Source: Alphaproteobacteria bacterium | GTDB taxonomy: Bacteria; Pseudomonadota; Alphaproteobacteria; Sphingomonadales; Sphingomonadaceae | Assembly: GCA_028293005.1 (NCBI GenBank) | Contig: JAQGLH010000130.1 | Span: forward strand, 1-5,916 | Reading direction: 5' to 3' | DNA length: 5,916 nt | Shown: positions 1 to 5,752 of the stretch, piece after piece | Numbering within the stretch: the first letter of the stretch is position 1 | Layout: each line of letters starts with the position of its first letter | The notes under the pieces: generated by a model | The model's input: only the letters and a program-made list of their open reading frames with translations | Databases searched by the model: none | Told to the model about the DNA's origin: nothing | Position numbers and translations under genes: made by a program

Positions 1-251
1 CCGGTCGCGTTCTTGACGCGCCCGCGCTGGGTGATCTTGCCTTCCTTGCCGACGACCTTGGAGAGGCGCTCGAATTCCTCGGTCATCTGCTCGTTGAGCG
101 TGACGACCTCGTTGAACAGCCTGGCAACCTCGCTGTCGAGGCCCGGGAGGTCTTCGGAAAGGCGTACGGTGAAGTCGCCGCGCCGCAGGCTCCGCAGAGC
201 AGTAACCAATTGGCGGCGGTCGAGAAAATCCCGGGGAGTTTCGACGTTCAC
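1..251 (-). CDS. HAMP-repeat signalling protein, probably cytosolic histidine kinase (N-terminal 83 codons, partial)
   Basis: Only the N-terminus is present; the gene runs off the left edge. The start is a GTG at 251. The codon immediately upstream is an in-frame TAA (252-254), so no earlier start is possible, and an AAGGAG Shine-Dalgarno lies six bases before the GTG. The protein opens VNVETPRDFLDRRQL with no signal peptide or membrane segment. Residues about 16-72 follow the HAMP pattern: LRSLRRGDFTVRL, a short connector with LPGLDSEVA, a second helix LFNEVVTLNEQM, then FERLSKVVGKEGKI. In family knowledge, the 'VVG.EGK' join between successive HAMP units is typical of large soluble hybrid histidine kinases with tandem HAMP repeats. 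The kinase, receiver and any later HAMP domains are outside the window, so the kinase call is inference; it could be another HAMP-array regulator. It lies downstream of lysA on the same strand, with a candidate terminator and promoter between them, so it is probably transcribed separately. Confidence 0.72.
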   Translation of the reverse strand, partial: MNVETPRDFLDRRQLVTALRSLRRGDFTVRLSEDLPGLDSEVARLFNEVVTLNEQMTEEFERLSKVVGKEGKITQRGRVKNAT

Positions 252-319
252 TTACTGCTCCTTCAGTCTTCTCCCCCCTCCAGAGAGTTGCAGACACCCC
301 CCGGCGCCAAGTTCAGCAT

Positions 320-348
320 AACATAGCGCGAAAATTTCGCGCGCGAAA
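320..348 (-). promoter_or_regulatory. Candidate promoter with palindromic spacer before the HAMP gene
   Basis: Reading the minus strand, TTTCGC (348-343) and TATGTT (325-320) are separated by exactly 17 bases. That spacer (342-326) is itself a near-perfect palindrome: eight-base arms GCGCGAAA and TTTCGCGC around one central base. A second, overlapping perfect 14-bp palindrome, TTTCGCGCGCGAAA, covers 335-348. The TATGTT match to a -10 hexamer is fair and the -35 is poor. The predicted RNA start, near 313, leaves a leader of about 60 bases before the GTG at 251. The dyads sit where a repressor or activator would bind, but no regulator is identified, and the element could instead form an RNA hairpin. 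This is inference from sequence layout only. Confidence 0.3.
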
Positions 349-451
349 AATTCTATCGCATCGAATGATTAACGGGATTGCCATCCCCCCGCGAGCGGAA
401 GCAAGAACCGCAGTGTCTGCCGCCGATGCGGCATGCCGAAGACCTTTCGGG

Positions 452-470
452 AAAACGCCGATCAGGCGTT
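452..470 (-). terminator. Candidate intrinsic terminator at the end of lysA
   Basis: On the minus strand, AACGCC (470-465) and GGCGTT (459-454) form a six-base-pair stem around a five-base loop containing the lysA TGA stop codon. The strand then continues with a short run of T (455-452). The stem is short and the T tract has only four bases, so the signal is weak. Its position exactly at the gene end supports a terminator. Confidence 0.4.
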
Positions 471-1733
471 CGCGCGCAGCCAGTCCGGAAGCTTTTCCTC
501 GCCCATCATCGCCTCGATGCTGCGGCGCTCGCGCACCACCGCCCATCTATCGCCATCGACCACCACTTCGGGCGTGAGCGGACGGCTGTTGTAGGTGCTC
601 GCCATCGTTGCGCCGTAGGCGCCGGCGGTGCGGAAGACGAGCAGATCGCCCGCCGCCACATGCTCCATCACGCGGGCGGTCGCGAAGGTGTCGCCGCTCT
701 CGCAGACCGGCCCAACGACGTTGGCGACCATGCTGGTGCCTTTGGGCGCGACTGCTTCGATGCCGTGCCACGCATCGTAGAGGCTCGGGCGCATCAGATC
801 GTTCATCGCCGCATCGACGATCACGAACGGATCGGCCGTCCCTGGCTTTACCCGGATGACTTCGGTCAACAGGACGCCGGCGTTGGCGACGATCAGCCGG
901 CCGGGCTCGAACACCAGGTGGACGGCCCAATCTCGCGTCACCTCGGCGACCATTTCGCCATAAACCGCCGGCAACGGCGGGCTGGGCAGCGCCGGGTCGT
1001 AGGGAACACCCAGACCGCCGCCGAGATCGGCGATCCTGATATCGTGACCGGCGGCGCGCAGCTGCTCGATCAGCGCACCGACCTTTTCGAACGCGCGGCG
1101 CAGCGGCGCAAGATCGGTGATCTGGCTGCCGATGTGGACGGTGACAGCCTGGATCGAAAGGCCGGGGAGCGCGCGCGCACGCGCATAGGCCTCGAGTGCT
1201 TCGGCGATCGGAACGCCGAACTTGTTGTGCGCGGCGCCGGTGGTGATCTTGGCATGGGTATTGGCATCGACGTCCGGGTTGACCCGGAATCCGACCGGAG
1301 CGCTTTTGCCGAGCCTGGTCGCGACCTCGGACAGCATCTCGGCCTCGGCGAGCGATTCGAGGTTGAACTGGTAGAGGCCGCCCTCGAGTGCGAGCGCCAT
1401 TTCCGCGGCGGTCTTGCCGACCCCGGAAAAAACGATCCGCGACGGGGGAATGCCGGCCGCGACGGCGCGCCGATATTCGCCGCCCGAGACGACGTCGGCG
1501 CCGAGGCCCTCACGCGCCAACGTCGCCAGCACCGCCGCATTGGGGTTGGCCTTTACGGCGTATGCGATCAGCGGGTCGTCCAGCCCCGCGAGTGCCTCGC
1601 GGAAGATGCGGGCATGGCGCTGCATCGTCGCGGTCGAATAAATATAGACCGGCGTTCCGACCCCGGCGGCGATGTCGGGCAACGGAACATCCTCACAATG
1701 CATGATCCCGTTGCGGATGTGAAAATGGTCCAT
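462..1733 (-). CDS. lysA: Diaminopimelate decarboxylase
   Basis: LysA removes CO2 from meso-2,6-diaminopimelate to give L-lysine; it is cytosolic, dimeric and PLP-dependent. The 423-residue protein has the normal length and the fold-type III layout, an N-terminal barrel followed by a C-terminal beta domain. Visible motifs are YAVKANPN with the PLP lysine K61, the ADVVSGGE loop at 79-86, HIGSQ at 200-204, the phosphate-binding GGGLGVPY from 238, EPGR at 276-279, the CESGD catalytic-cysteine motif at 344-348 (supplied to the partner's active site in the family) and GAYGATM at 371-377. CESGD and the GAYG tail favour LysA over ornithine or arginine decarboxylases of the same fold. The ATG at 1733 is chosen because MDHF followed by the EDVPLP segment matches the usual N-terminus of related proteins; no clear Shine-Dalgarno precedes it. 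The gene diverges from argC across about 100 bases and ends at TGA 464-462 inside a candidate terminator hairpin. Confidence 0.95.
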   Translation of the reverse strand: MDHFHIRNGIMHCEDVPLPDIAAGVGTPVYIYSTATMQRHARIFREALAGLDDPLIAYAVKANPNAAVLATLAREGLGADVVSGGEYRRAVAAGIPPSRIVFSGVGKTAAEMALALEGGLYQFNLESLAEAEMLSEVATRLGKSAPVGFRVNPDVDANTHAKITTGAAHNKFGVPIAEALEAYARARALPGLSIQAVTVHIGSQITDLAPLRRAFEKVGALIEQLRAAGHDIRIADLGGGLGVPYDPALPSPPLPAVYGEMVAEVTRDWAVHLVFEPGRLIVANAGVLLTEVIRVKPGTADPFVIVDAAMNDLMRPSLYDAWHGIEAVAPKGTSMVANVVGPVCESGDTFATARVMEHVAAGDLLVFRTAGAYGATMASTYNSRPLTPEVVVDGDRWAVVRERRSIEAMMGEEKLPDWLRANA

Positions 1734-1762
1734 GGCGCCAGTCAGTCGGGGAGGGAGCGCGG

Positions 1763-1791
1763 CCTATATCGGCTCTGCCTCATTTCAACAA
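1763..1791 (-). promoter_or_regulatory. Candidate lysA promoter
   Basis: On the minus strand, TTGTTG (1791-1786) and TATAGG (1768-1763) are separated by 17 bases, an acceptable sigma-70-type arrangement. The expected start near 1756 leaves a leader of about 23 bases before the lysA ATG at 1733. The TGCAT repeat operator begins only about ten bases upstream of this -35 element. Assigned by eye from consensus and position. Confidence 0.4.
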
Positions 1792-1808
1792 GCTATGGGT
1801 TGCATAAT
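1779..1808 (+). promoter_or_regulatory. Weak candidate argC operon promoter
   Basis: CATAAT at 1803-1808 matches five of six bases of a -10 hexamer and lies inside the palindromic operator. No good -35 stands 16-18 bases upstream; CTCATT (1779-1784, 18-base spacing) and CATTTC (1781-1786, 16-base spacing) are poor. The predicted start, near 1815, gives a leader of about 20 bases with an AGGG Shine-Dalgarno. If this is right, a protein on the dyad would directly block RNA polymerase. Confidence 0.3.
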
Positions 1809-1825
1809 TATGCATGTATGTGCAT
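1801..1825. promoter_or_regulatory. Candidate ArgR operator: ARG-box-like dyad in a triple TGCAT array
   Basis: The sequence TGCATAATTATGCA at 1801-1814 is a perfect 14-bp palindrome. It has the geometry of an ARG box core (TGAAT-four A/T-ATTCA in E. coli), with C/G replacing A/T at one position in each arm. TGCAT occurs at 1801, 1811 and 1821, exactly one helical turn apart. The arms ATGCA (1810-1814) and TGCAT (1821-1825) form a second, looser dyad centred ten bases from the first. The array ends ten bases before the argC start codon and covers the likely argC -10. An argR gene is encoded by the same operon, which supports autoregulation. Binding by ArgR is inferred; the dyad is directly visible. 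Confidence 0.62.
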
Positions 1826-1834
1826 AGGGTCGCC

Positions 1835-2854
1835 ATGACAATACGAGTCGCTATTTTCGGGTCTTCCGGATTCGTCGGTGCGGAGCTGCTCCGGCTGTGC
1901 GCCACGCATTCCGAACTCGATCCCACCCGCCTGTTCGGCGACAGCCAAGCCGGCTCTGCGCTGGCCGCCGTCCATCCGCAGCTCGCGCTCGCCTATCCGG
2001 GCGCGCTTGTCGAGCGTTTTTCGCCCGAGGCGCTGGACGGCATCGATCTCGTCTTCGCGGCGCTCCCGCACGGCCAGTCGCAGACCTTGGCGCGTGAGAT
2101 CATCGAGCGCGACATTGCGTTCGTCGATCTCGGCGCCGATTTCCGGCTGCGCGATGCGGCCGTCTACGAGCAATGGTACGGCGAGCCGCATCACGCGCCG
2201 GAGCTGCTGGACAATTTCGTCTACGGCATTGCCGAGCTGCACCGCGAGGCCATTGCCGCCGCCCGCTGCGTCGCTGCCGCCGGCTGCTATCCGACCGCCG
2301 CCATCCTCGCGCTCAAGCCGCTGGTCGATGCGGGCCTGGTCGATGCCGGCAGCCTTGTGGTGGATGCGGCGTCGGGCGTGACCGGCGCCGGACGGGCGCT
2401 CAAGGAATCCTCGCATTTCAACACCGTCGCCGAGTCCTTTTCCGCTTACGGCCTGCTCAACCACCGGCATACGGCGGAGATGGAAGCCTCGCTCGGCGCG
2501 CGCGTGCTGTTCACGCCGCATCTGCTGCCGATCAACCGCGGCATCCTCGCGACCTGCTACGGCATGGCTACACGCGAGATGGCGGCAGGCGCGCCGCTCG
2601 AAGCGTTGCGCGCAGCCTATGCGGACGAGCCATTCGTCCATGTCACCGATCAATCGCCCGCGACCAAATGGACCTTGGGCTCGAACGCCGTCCACGTCAC
2701 CGCGCGCTACGATGCGCGCACCGGCCGGGTGCTCGCCATCTCGGCGCTCGACAATCTCGTCAAGGGTGCGGCCGGCCAGATGATCCAATGCGCGAATCTG
2801 ATGCTCGGCTTCGATGAGGCCGCAGGGCTTTCCACTGTTGGGGTTTATCCATGA
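1835..2854 (+). CDS. argC: N-acetyl-gamma-glutamyl-phosphate reductase
   Basis: ArgC reduces N-acetylglutamyl 5-phosphate with NADPH to N-acetylglutamate 5-semialdehyde, the third step of ornithine synthesis. With the ATG at 1835 the product is 339 residues, normal for the long (type 1) ArgC form. The N-terminal Rossmann segment reads VAIFGSSGFVGAELLRL, with the nucleotide-binding glycines at 9, 12 and 15. The catalytic cysteine is C151 in AAAGCYPTAA. Other family segments are VDLGADFRL (97-105), VDAASGVTGAGR (176-187), the histidine motif NHRHTAEME (209-217), TPHLLPINRGIL (227-238) and LDNLVKGAAGQ (305-315). This start is preferred to the in-frame ATG at 1814 because AGGG (1826-1829) is well placed before it, MTIRVAIFG begins right at the Rossmann strand, and 1814 lies inside the operator dyad. 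It is the first gene of the operon, and its stop overlaps the argJ start by four bases. Confidence 0.96.
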   Translation: MTIRVAIFGSSGFVGAELLRLCATHSELDPTRLFGDSQAGSALAAVHPQLALAYPGALVERFSPEALDGIDLVFAALPHGQSQTLAREIIERDIAFVDLGADFRLRDAAVYEQWYGEPHHAPELLDNFVYGIAELHREAIAAARCVAAAGCYPTAAILALKPLVDAGLVDAGSLVVDAASGVTGAGRALKESSHFNTVAESFSAYGLLNHRHTAEMEASLGARVLFTPHLLPINRGILATCYGMATREMAAGAPLEALRAAYADEPFVHVTDQSPATKWTLGSNAVHVTARYDARTGRVLAISALDNLVKGAAGQMIQCANLMLGFDEAAGLSTVGVYP

Positions 2855-4011
2855 GCGTTACTGCTGCCGAAGGATTCGTCGCCGCCGGATGTCATGCGGG
2901 AGTGAAGCGGCGGCGCCACGACATGGCGCTGGTCGCCACCGTCGATGCCAAGCCGGTGATGACCGCCGCCGTGTTCACGCAAAACAAGTTCTGCGCGCCG
3001 CCGGTGCAGCTCGATCGCCATATTCTCGAAGCGAACGGTGGCCGGGCGGCCGCGATCATCGTCAATTCGGGCAACGCCAATGCCGGAACCGGGGAGGCCG
3101 GCCTGCGCGATGCGCAAGCGATGGGCCGCGCCGCCGCCGAGGCGATCGGCTGCTCGGCCGGGGACGTCCTGGTCTGCTCGACCGGAATCATCGGCACGCC
3201 GCTGCCGATCGACAAGATCGTCGCGGCGGCGCCGAAACTCGCCAAGAAGCTGTCGGTCGACGGCGCGCACGACGCCGCCAAGGGTATCCTCACGACCGAC
3301 AAGGCGCCCAAGGAAGCGGTTGTCGAGGGATCGACGTTCACGCTCGGCGGCATGGCCAAGGGCTGCGGCATGATCGCGCCGAACATGGCGACGATGCTCG
3401 CCTTCCTCACCACCGATGCGCAGGTCGAGCGCGAGACGCTGCAGCAGATACTGAAGCAGGCGGTCGACCGCACCTTCAACACGCTCAATGTCGATGGCGC
3501 CACCTCGACCAATGACACCGTCTTCCTGCTCGCCTCGGGCCGCAGGGGGAAGCCCGACCTCGCCGAGTTCGCCGATGCCGTGCACAAATTGTGCGAGGAT
3601 CTGACCTTGCAGATGGCCTATGACGCCGAGGGCATGACCAAGCTGATCCGCCTGCGCGTGACTGGCGCGGCCAGCGACGGCGAGGCGCGGACCGCGGCCA
3701 AGAATATCGCCGAGAACAATCTGATCAAATGCTCGTGGCACGGCGGCGACCCTTATTGGGGCCGACTGCTCGGGGCCGCGGGCTCGGCGGGCGTCGCGTT
3801 CGAGACCGAGCCGAGCAAGGTGTCCTACGGCGGCATCGTGGTTGCCGCCGGCGGCGTCAACGTGGCGCACGACGAAGCCGCGGTCGCCGCGCACATGAAG
3901 CAGAAGGAAGTCGAGATCCTCGTCGACCTCGGGCTCGGCGCCGGCGAGGCACAGGTGCTCGGGATCGATCTCGGCCCCGGCTACATCAAGGAAAACAGCA
4001 AAACATCATGA
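2851..4011 (+). CDS. argJ: Glutamate N-acetyltransferase / N-acetylornithine acetyltransferase
   Basis: ArgJ transfers the acetyl group of N-acetylornithine to glutamate, closing the cyclic arginine pathway; bifunctional members also use acetyl-CoA. The 386-residue proenzyme belongs to the self-cleaving Ntn-type ArgJ family. The expected cleavage site is Ala180-Thr181 in IAPNMATMLAF, giving an alpha chain of 180 and a beta chain of 206 residues with Thr181 as nucleophile. STGIIG (110-115) supplies the expected oxyanion-hole threonine and glycine, and GILTTDKAPK (145-154) and NVDGATSTNDT (213-223) are further family signatures. The C-terminus YIKENSKTS keeps the Asn-then-Thr character of the ornithine-binding tail, but seems about one residue shorter than usual. 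The ATG at 2851 overlaps the argC stop as ATGA. Whether the enzyme is mono- or bifunctional cannot be read from the sequence. No argE or argA is seen in the window. Confidence 0.95.
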   Translation: MSVTAAEGFVAAGCHAGVKRRRHDMALVATVDAKPVMTAAVFTQNKFCAPPVQLDRHILEANGGRAAAIIVNSGNANAGTGEAGLRDAQAMGRAAAEAIGCSAGDVLVCSTGIIGTPLPIDKIVAAAPKLAKKLSVDGAHDAAKGILTTDKAPKEAVVEGSTFTLGGMAKGCGMIAPNMATMLAFLTTDAQVERETLQQILKQAVDRTFNTLNVDGATSTNDTVFLLASGRRGKPDLAEFADAVHKLCEDLTLQMAYDAEGMTKLIRLRVTGAASDGEARTAAKNIAENNLIKCSWHGGDPYWGRLLGAAGSAGVAFETEPSKVSYGGIVVAAGGVNVAHDEAAVAAHMKQKEVEILVDLGLGAGEAQVLGIDLGPGYIKENSKTS

Positions 4012-4877
4012 GAGACGCTGCCGCAACCGCCGACGTTCTCGTCCAGGCGCTTCCCTACATCCGCCGGTTTGCCGGCAAGTCGGTGGTCGTCAAGCTCGGC
4101 GGTGCCGCGATCGACGTCGAGCTCGACCGCGCGCTGGCGCAGGACGTGCTGCTGCTGCGCAGCGTCGGTGTGCGCTGCGTGCTCGTCCATGGCGGCGGGC
4201 CGCAGGTCGACGCGGTGATGCGCCGGATGGGCAAGGAGCCGGAGTTCCGCGACGGCCTGAGGGTCACCGATGCCGAGACGCTCGAGATCGTCCGCATGGT
4301 GCTGGTCGGCAAGGTCAATCGCGATCTCGTCGCCACGATTAACCGCGAGGTGCTCGAAGAGCCGGTCGCGGTCGGCGTGTCGGGCGAGGATGGCGGGCTG
4401 CTCACCGTCATCCCGCGTGACGGCTCGCTCGGCTTCGTCGGCGACGTCGAGAGCGTGCGTGCCGGCCTGCTCCACCAATTGCTCGATGATGGTTTGACTC
4501 CCGTCGTCTCGACGATCGGCGCCGATAAGACCGGCCAGCCCTATAACATCAACGCCGACGAAGCCGCGCGCGCGATCGCGGTGGCGATGGGCGCCGAGAA
4601 GATCGTCTATCTCACCGCCGCGCCGGGGCTGATGGAGAATATCGACAATCCTGACAGCCTGATCCGCCGCCTGAGCTGCGCCGAGCTTCGCGAACGCATC
4701 GATCATGAGAGCGTGAGCGCGGGGATGATTCCCAAGCTGCGCTCCTGCGCCGATGCGTGCGACGCGGGCGTCGGCACCGCACATATCATCGATGGGCGTG
4801 TACCGCATGCGTTGCTGATCGAGCTGCTGACCGACGAGGGAGTGGGAACGATGATCAAGCGCGAGCGCGACTGGTGA
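4008..4877 (+). CDS. argB: Acetylglutamate kinase, probably arginine-inhibited type
   Basis: ArgB phosphorylates N-acetylglutamate with ATP, normally the controlled step in the cyclic pathway. The 289-residue protein has the amino-acid-kinase fold: KLGG (29-32, with phosphate-binding K29), the VHGGGPQ loop (60-66), substrate-binding YNINAD (179-184, with N180 and D184) and MIPK (240-243, with K243). An extra N-terminal helix (ADVLVQALPYIRRFAGK, 8-24) precedes the first strand, and the C-terminus reads HIIDGRVPHALL followed by TDEGVGTM. In family knowledge, this helix plus this C-terminal signature mark hexameric, arginine-sensitive enzymes. Oddities are KLGG where KYGG or KFGG is common, LTAAPG (202-207) where LTDVxG is common, and AGMIPK rather than GGMIPK. 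The ATG at 4008 overlaps the argJ stop by four bases, and residue 1 falls just before the N-helix. There is no close Shine-Dalgarno, so translation is probably coupled to argJ. Confidence 0.95.
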   Translation: MRDAAATADVLVQALPYIRRFAGKSVVVKLGGAAIDVELDRALAQDVLLLRSVGVRCVLVHGGGPQVDAVMRRMGKEPEFRDGLRVTDAETLEIVRMVLVGKVNRDLVATINREVLEEPVAVGVSGEDGGLLTVIPRDGSLGFVGDVESVRAGLLHQLLDDGLTPVVSTIGADKTGQPYNINADEAARAIAVAMGAEKIVYLTAAPGLMENIDNPDSLIRRLSCAELRERIDHESVSAGMIPKLRSCADACDAGVGTAHIIDGRVPHALLIELLTDEGVGTMIKRERDW

Positions 4878-5752
4878 CCGCGGATCTGCTGACGCTCGGC
4901 GCTCTCGATCGGGACTCGCTGAGCCGCATCCTCGACCTGTCGACCGGCGGCAGCCCCGGCCGGCCGCTTGCCGGCAAAGGCGTCGCCCTGGTCTTTCAAA
5001 AGCCGAGCGCACGCACGCGCAACTCGATGGAAATGGCTGTCGTCCAGCTTGGCGGCCACCCAGTCTATATCCAGAAGGATGAGGTCGGCCTCGGCACACG
5101 CGAAAGTGCCGAGGACGTCGGCCGCACGCTCGCCTGCTATCATGCGCTGATCGCAGCGCGGGTGATGGATCACAAGCATCTCGACCAGCTTGCCGCTGCG
5201 GTCGACGTGCCGGTGCTCAACATGCTGTCGGACAGCGATCACCCGCTGCAGGCGCTCGCCGACCTGCTCACCATCAAGCAATTGCGCGGCACGTTCGAGG
5301 GAGCTCGCATCGCTTATATCGGCGATGCCAACAACGTCGCGCGCTCGCTCGCGCAGGGCTGCGCCTTGCTCGGTGTCGAGCTGCGCGTGGCGAGCCCCGA
5401 CGGCTATGGCTTTTCCGCCGAAGAACTGGCGAGCTTTGGCGGCGCCGTCATGCAGACCCCCGATTCCGCCGAAGCCGTCAAAGGCGCGCAGTTCGTCTAC
5501 ACCGACGTCTGGGTGTCGATGGGCCAGGACGACGAGGCCGAGGCGCGGTACAAGGCGCTCGCCCCCTATCAGGTCGACGAAGCGCTGATGGCCAAGGCGG
5601 ATGATGCCTGGTTCCTGCACTGCCCCCCGGCCAAGCGCGGCCATGAAGTCACCGACGTGGTGATGGACAGCGCGCGCAGCGCAGTCTGGCGGCAGGCCGA
5701 AAACCGGATGCATACCGCGCGCGGGGCGATGGCCTGGATGCTCGGGGCATGA
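4874..5752 (+). CDS. argF: Ornithine carbamoyltransferase (variant active-site motifs)
   Basis: ArgF joins carbamoyl phosphate and ornithine to give citrulline. The product is 292 residues, slightly short for the family. The GTG at 4874 is chosen because it overlaps the argB stop (GTGA) and places LTLGALDRDSL at the usual N-terminus. The only upstream in-frame ATG, at 4757, lies well inside argB. The carbamoyl-phosphate motif is SARTR (45-49) rather than STRTR, followed by NSMEMAVVQLGGHPVYI. The second motif is HPLQ (123-126) where HPCQ or HPTQ is common. YIGDANNVARSL (148-159) begins the ornithine domain. DVWVSMG (211-217) is the ornithine-closing loop, and the catalytic cysteine is C250 in HCPPAKRG, where HCLP is usual. 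The SMG loop supports free ornithine rather than N-acetyl- or N-succinylornithine as substrate. The variant motifs recall a subgroup I associate with actinobacteria and relatives; that is from memory. The stop overlaps argR as ATGA. Confidence 0.93.
   Translation: MTADLLTLGALDRDSLSRILDLSTGGSPGRPLAGKGVALVFQKPSARTRNSMEMAVVQLGGHPVYIQKDEVGLGTRESAEDVGRTLACYHALIAARVMDHKHLDQLAAAVDVPVLNMLSDSDHPLQALADLLTIKQLRGTFEGARIAYIGDANNVARSLAQGCALLGVELRVASPDGYGFSAEELASFGGAVMQTPDSAEAVKGAQFVYTDVWVSMGQDDEAEARYKALAPYQVDEALMAKADDAWFLHCPPAKRGHEVTDVVMDSARSAVWRQAENRMHTARGAMAWMLGA

Noticed and set aside
418..433. Inverted repeat TGCCGC-CGAT-GCGGCA downstream of lysA
   Set aside because: A six-base-pair stem can form, but no T tract follows on either strand; the hairpin at 452-470 is the better terminator candidate.
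462..1733. Ornithine/arginine decarboxylase instead of LysA, suggested by the arg operon next door
   Set aside because: The CESGD and GAYGATM motifs, MDHF start and length fit diaminopimelate decarboxylase.
1814..1834. Seven-residue longer argC starting at ATG 1814
   Set aside because: The ATG at 1835 has a well-placed AGGG and starts at the Rossmann strand; the longer start would put coding sequence inside the dyad.
1818..1838. Six-codon mini-ORF (M-C-I-G-S-P) overlapping the argC start
   Set aside because: It has no Shine-Dalgarno, lies in the operator and has no arginine codons, so an attenuation leader is not supported.
378..1838. Long plus-strand open frame opposite lysA
   Set aside because: It is the antisense shadow of lysA; GC-rich codon use opens long frames on the other strand, and no family motif is visible in its translation.
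2845..3894. Long minus-strand open frame opposite argJ (and similar ones opposite argC, argB and argF)
   Set aside because: Each lies entirely or almost entirely antisense to a confidently recognised gene and reads as Arg/Gly/Asp-rich sequence without motifs.
4874..5752. N-acetyl- or N-succinylornithine transcarbamylase
   Set aside because: The DVWVSMG loop and the presence of argJ, which supplies free ornithine, fit ornithine carbamoyltransferase, despite the altered SARTR and HCPP motifs.
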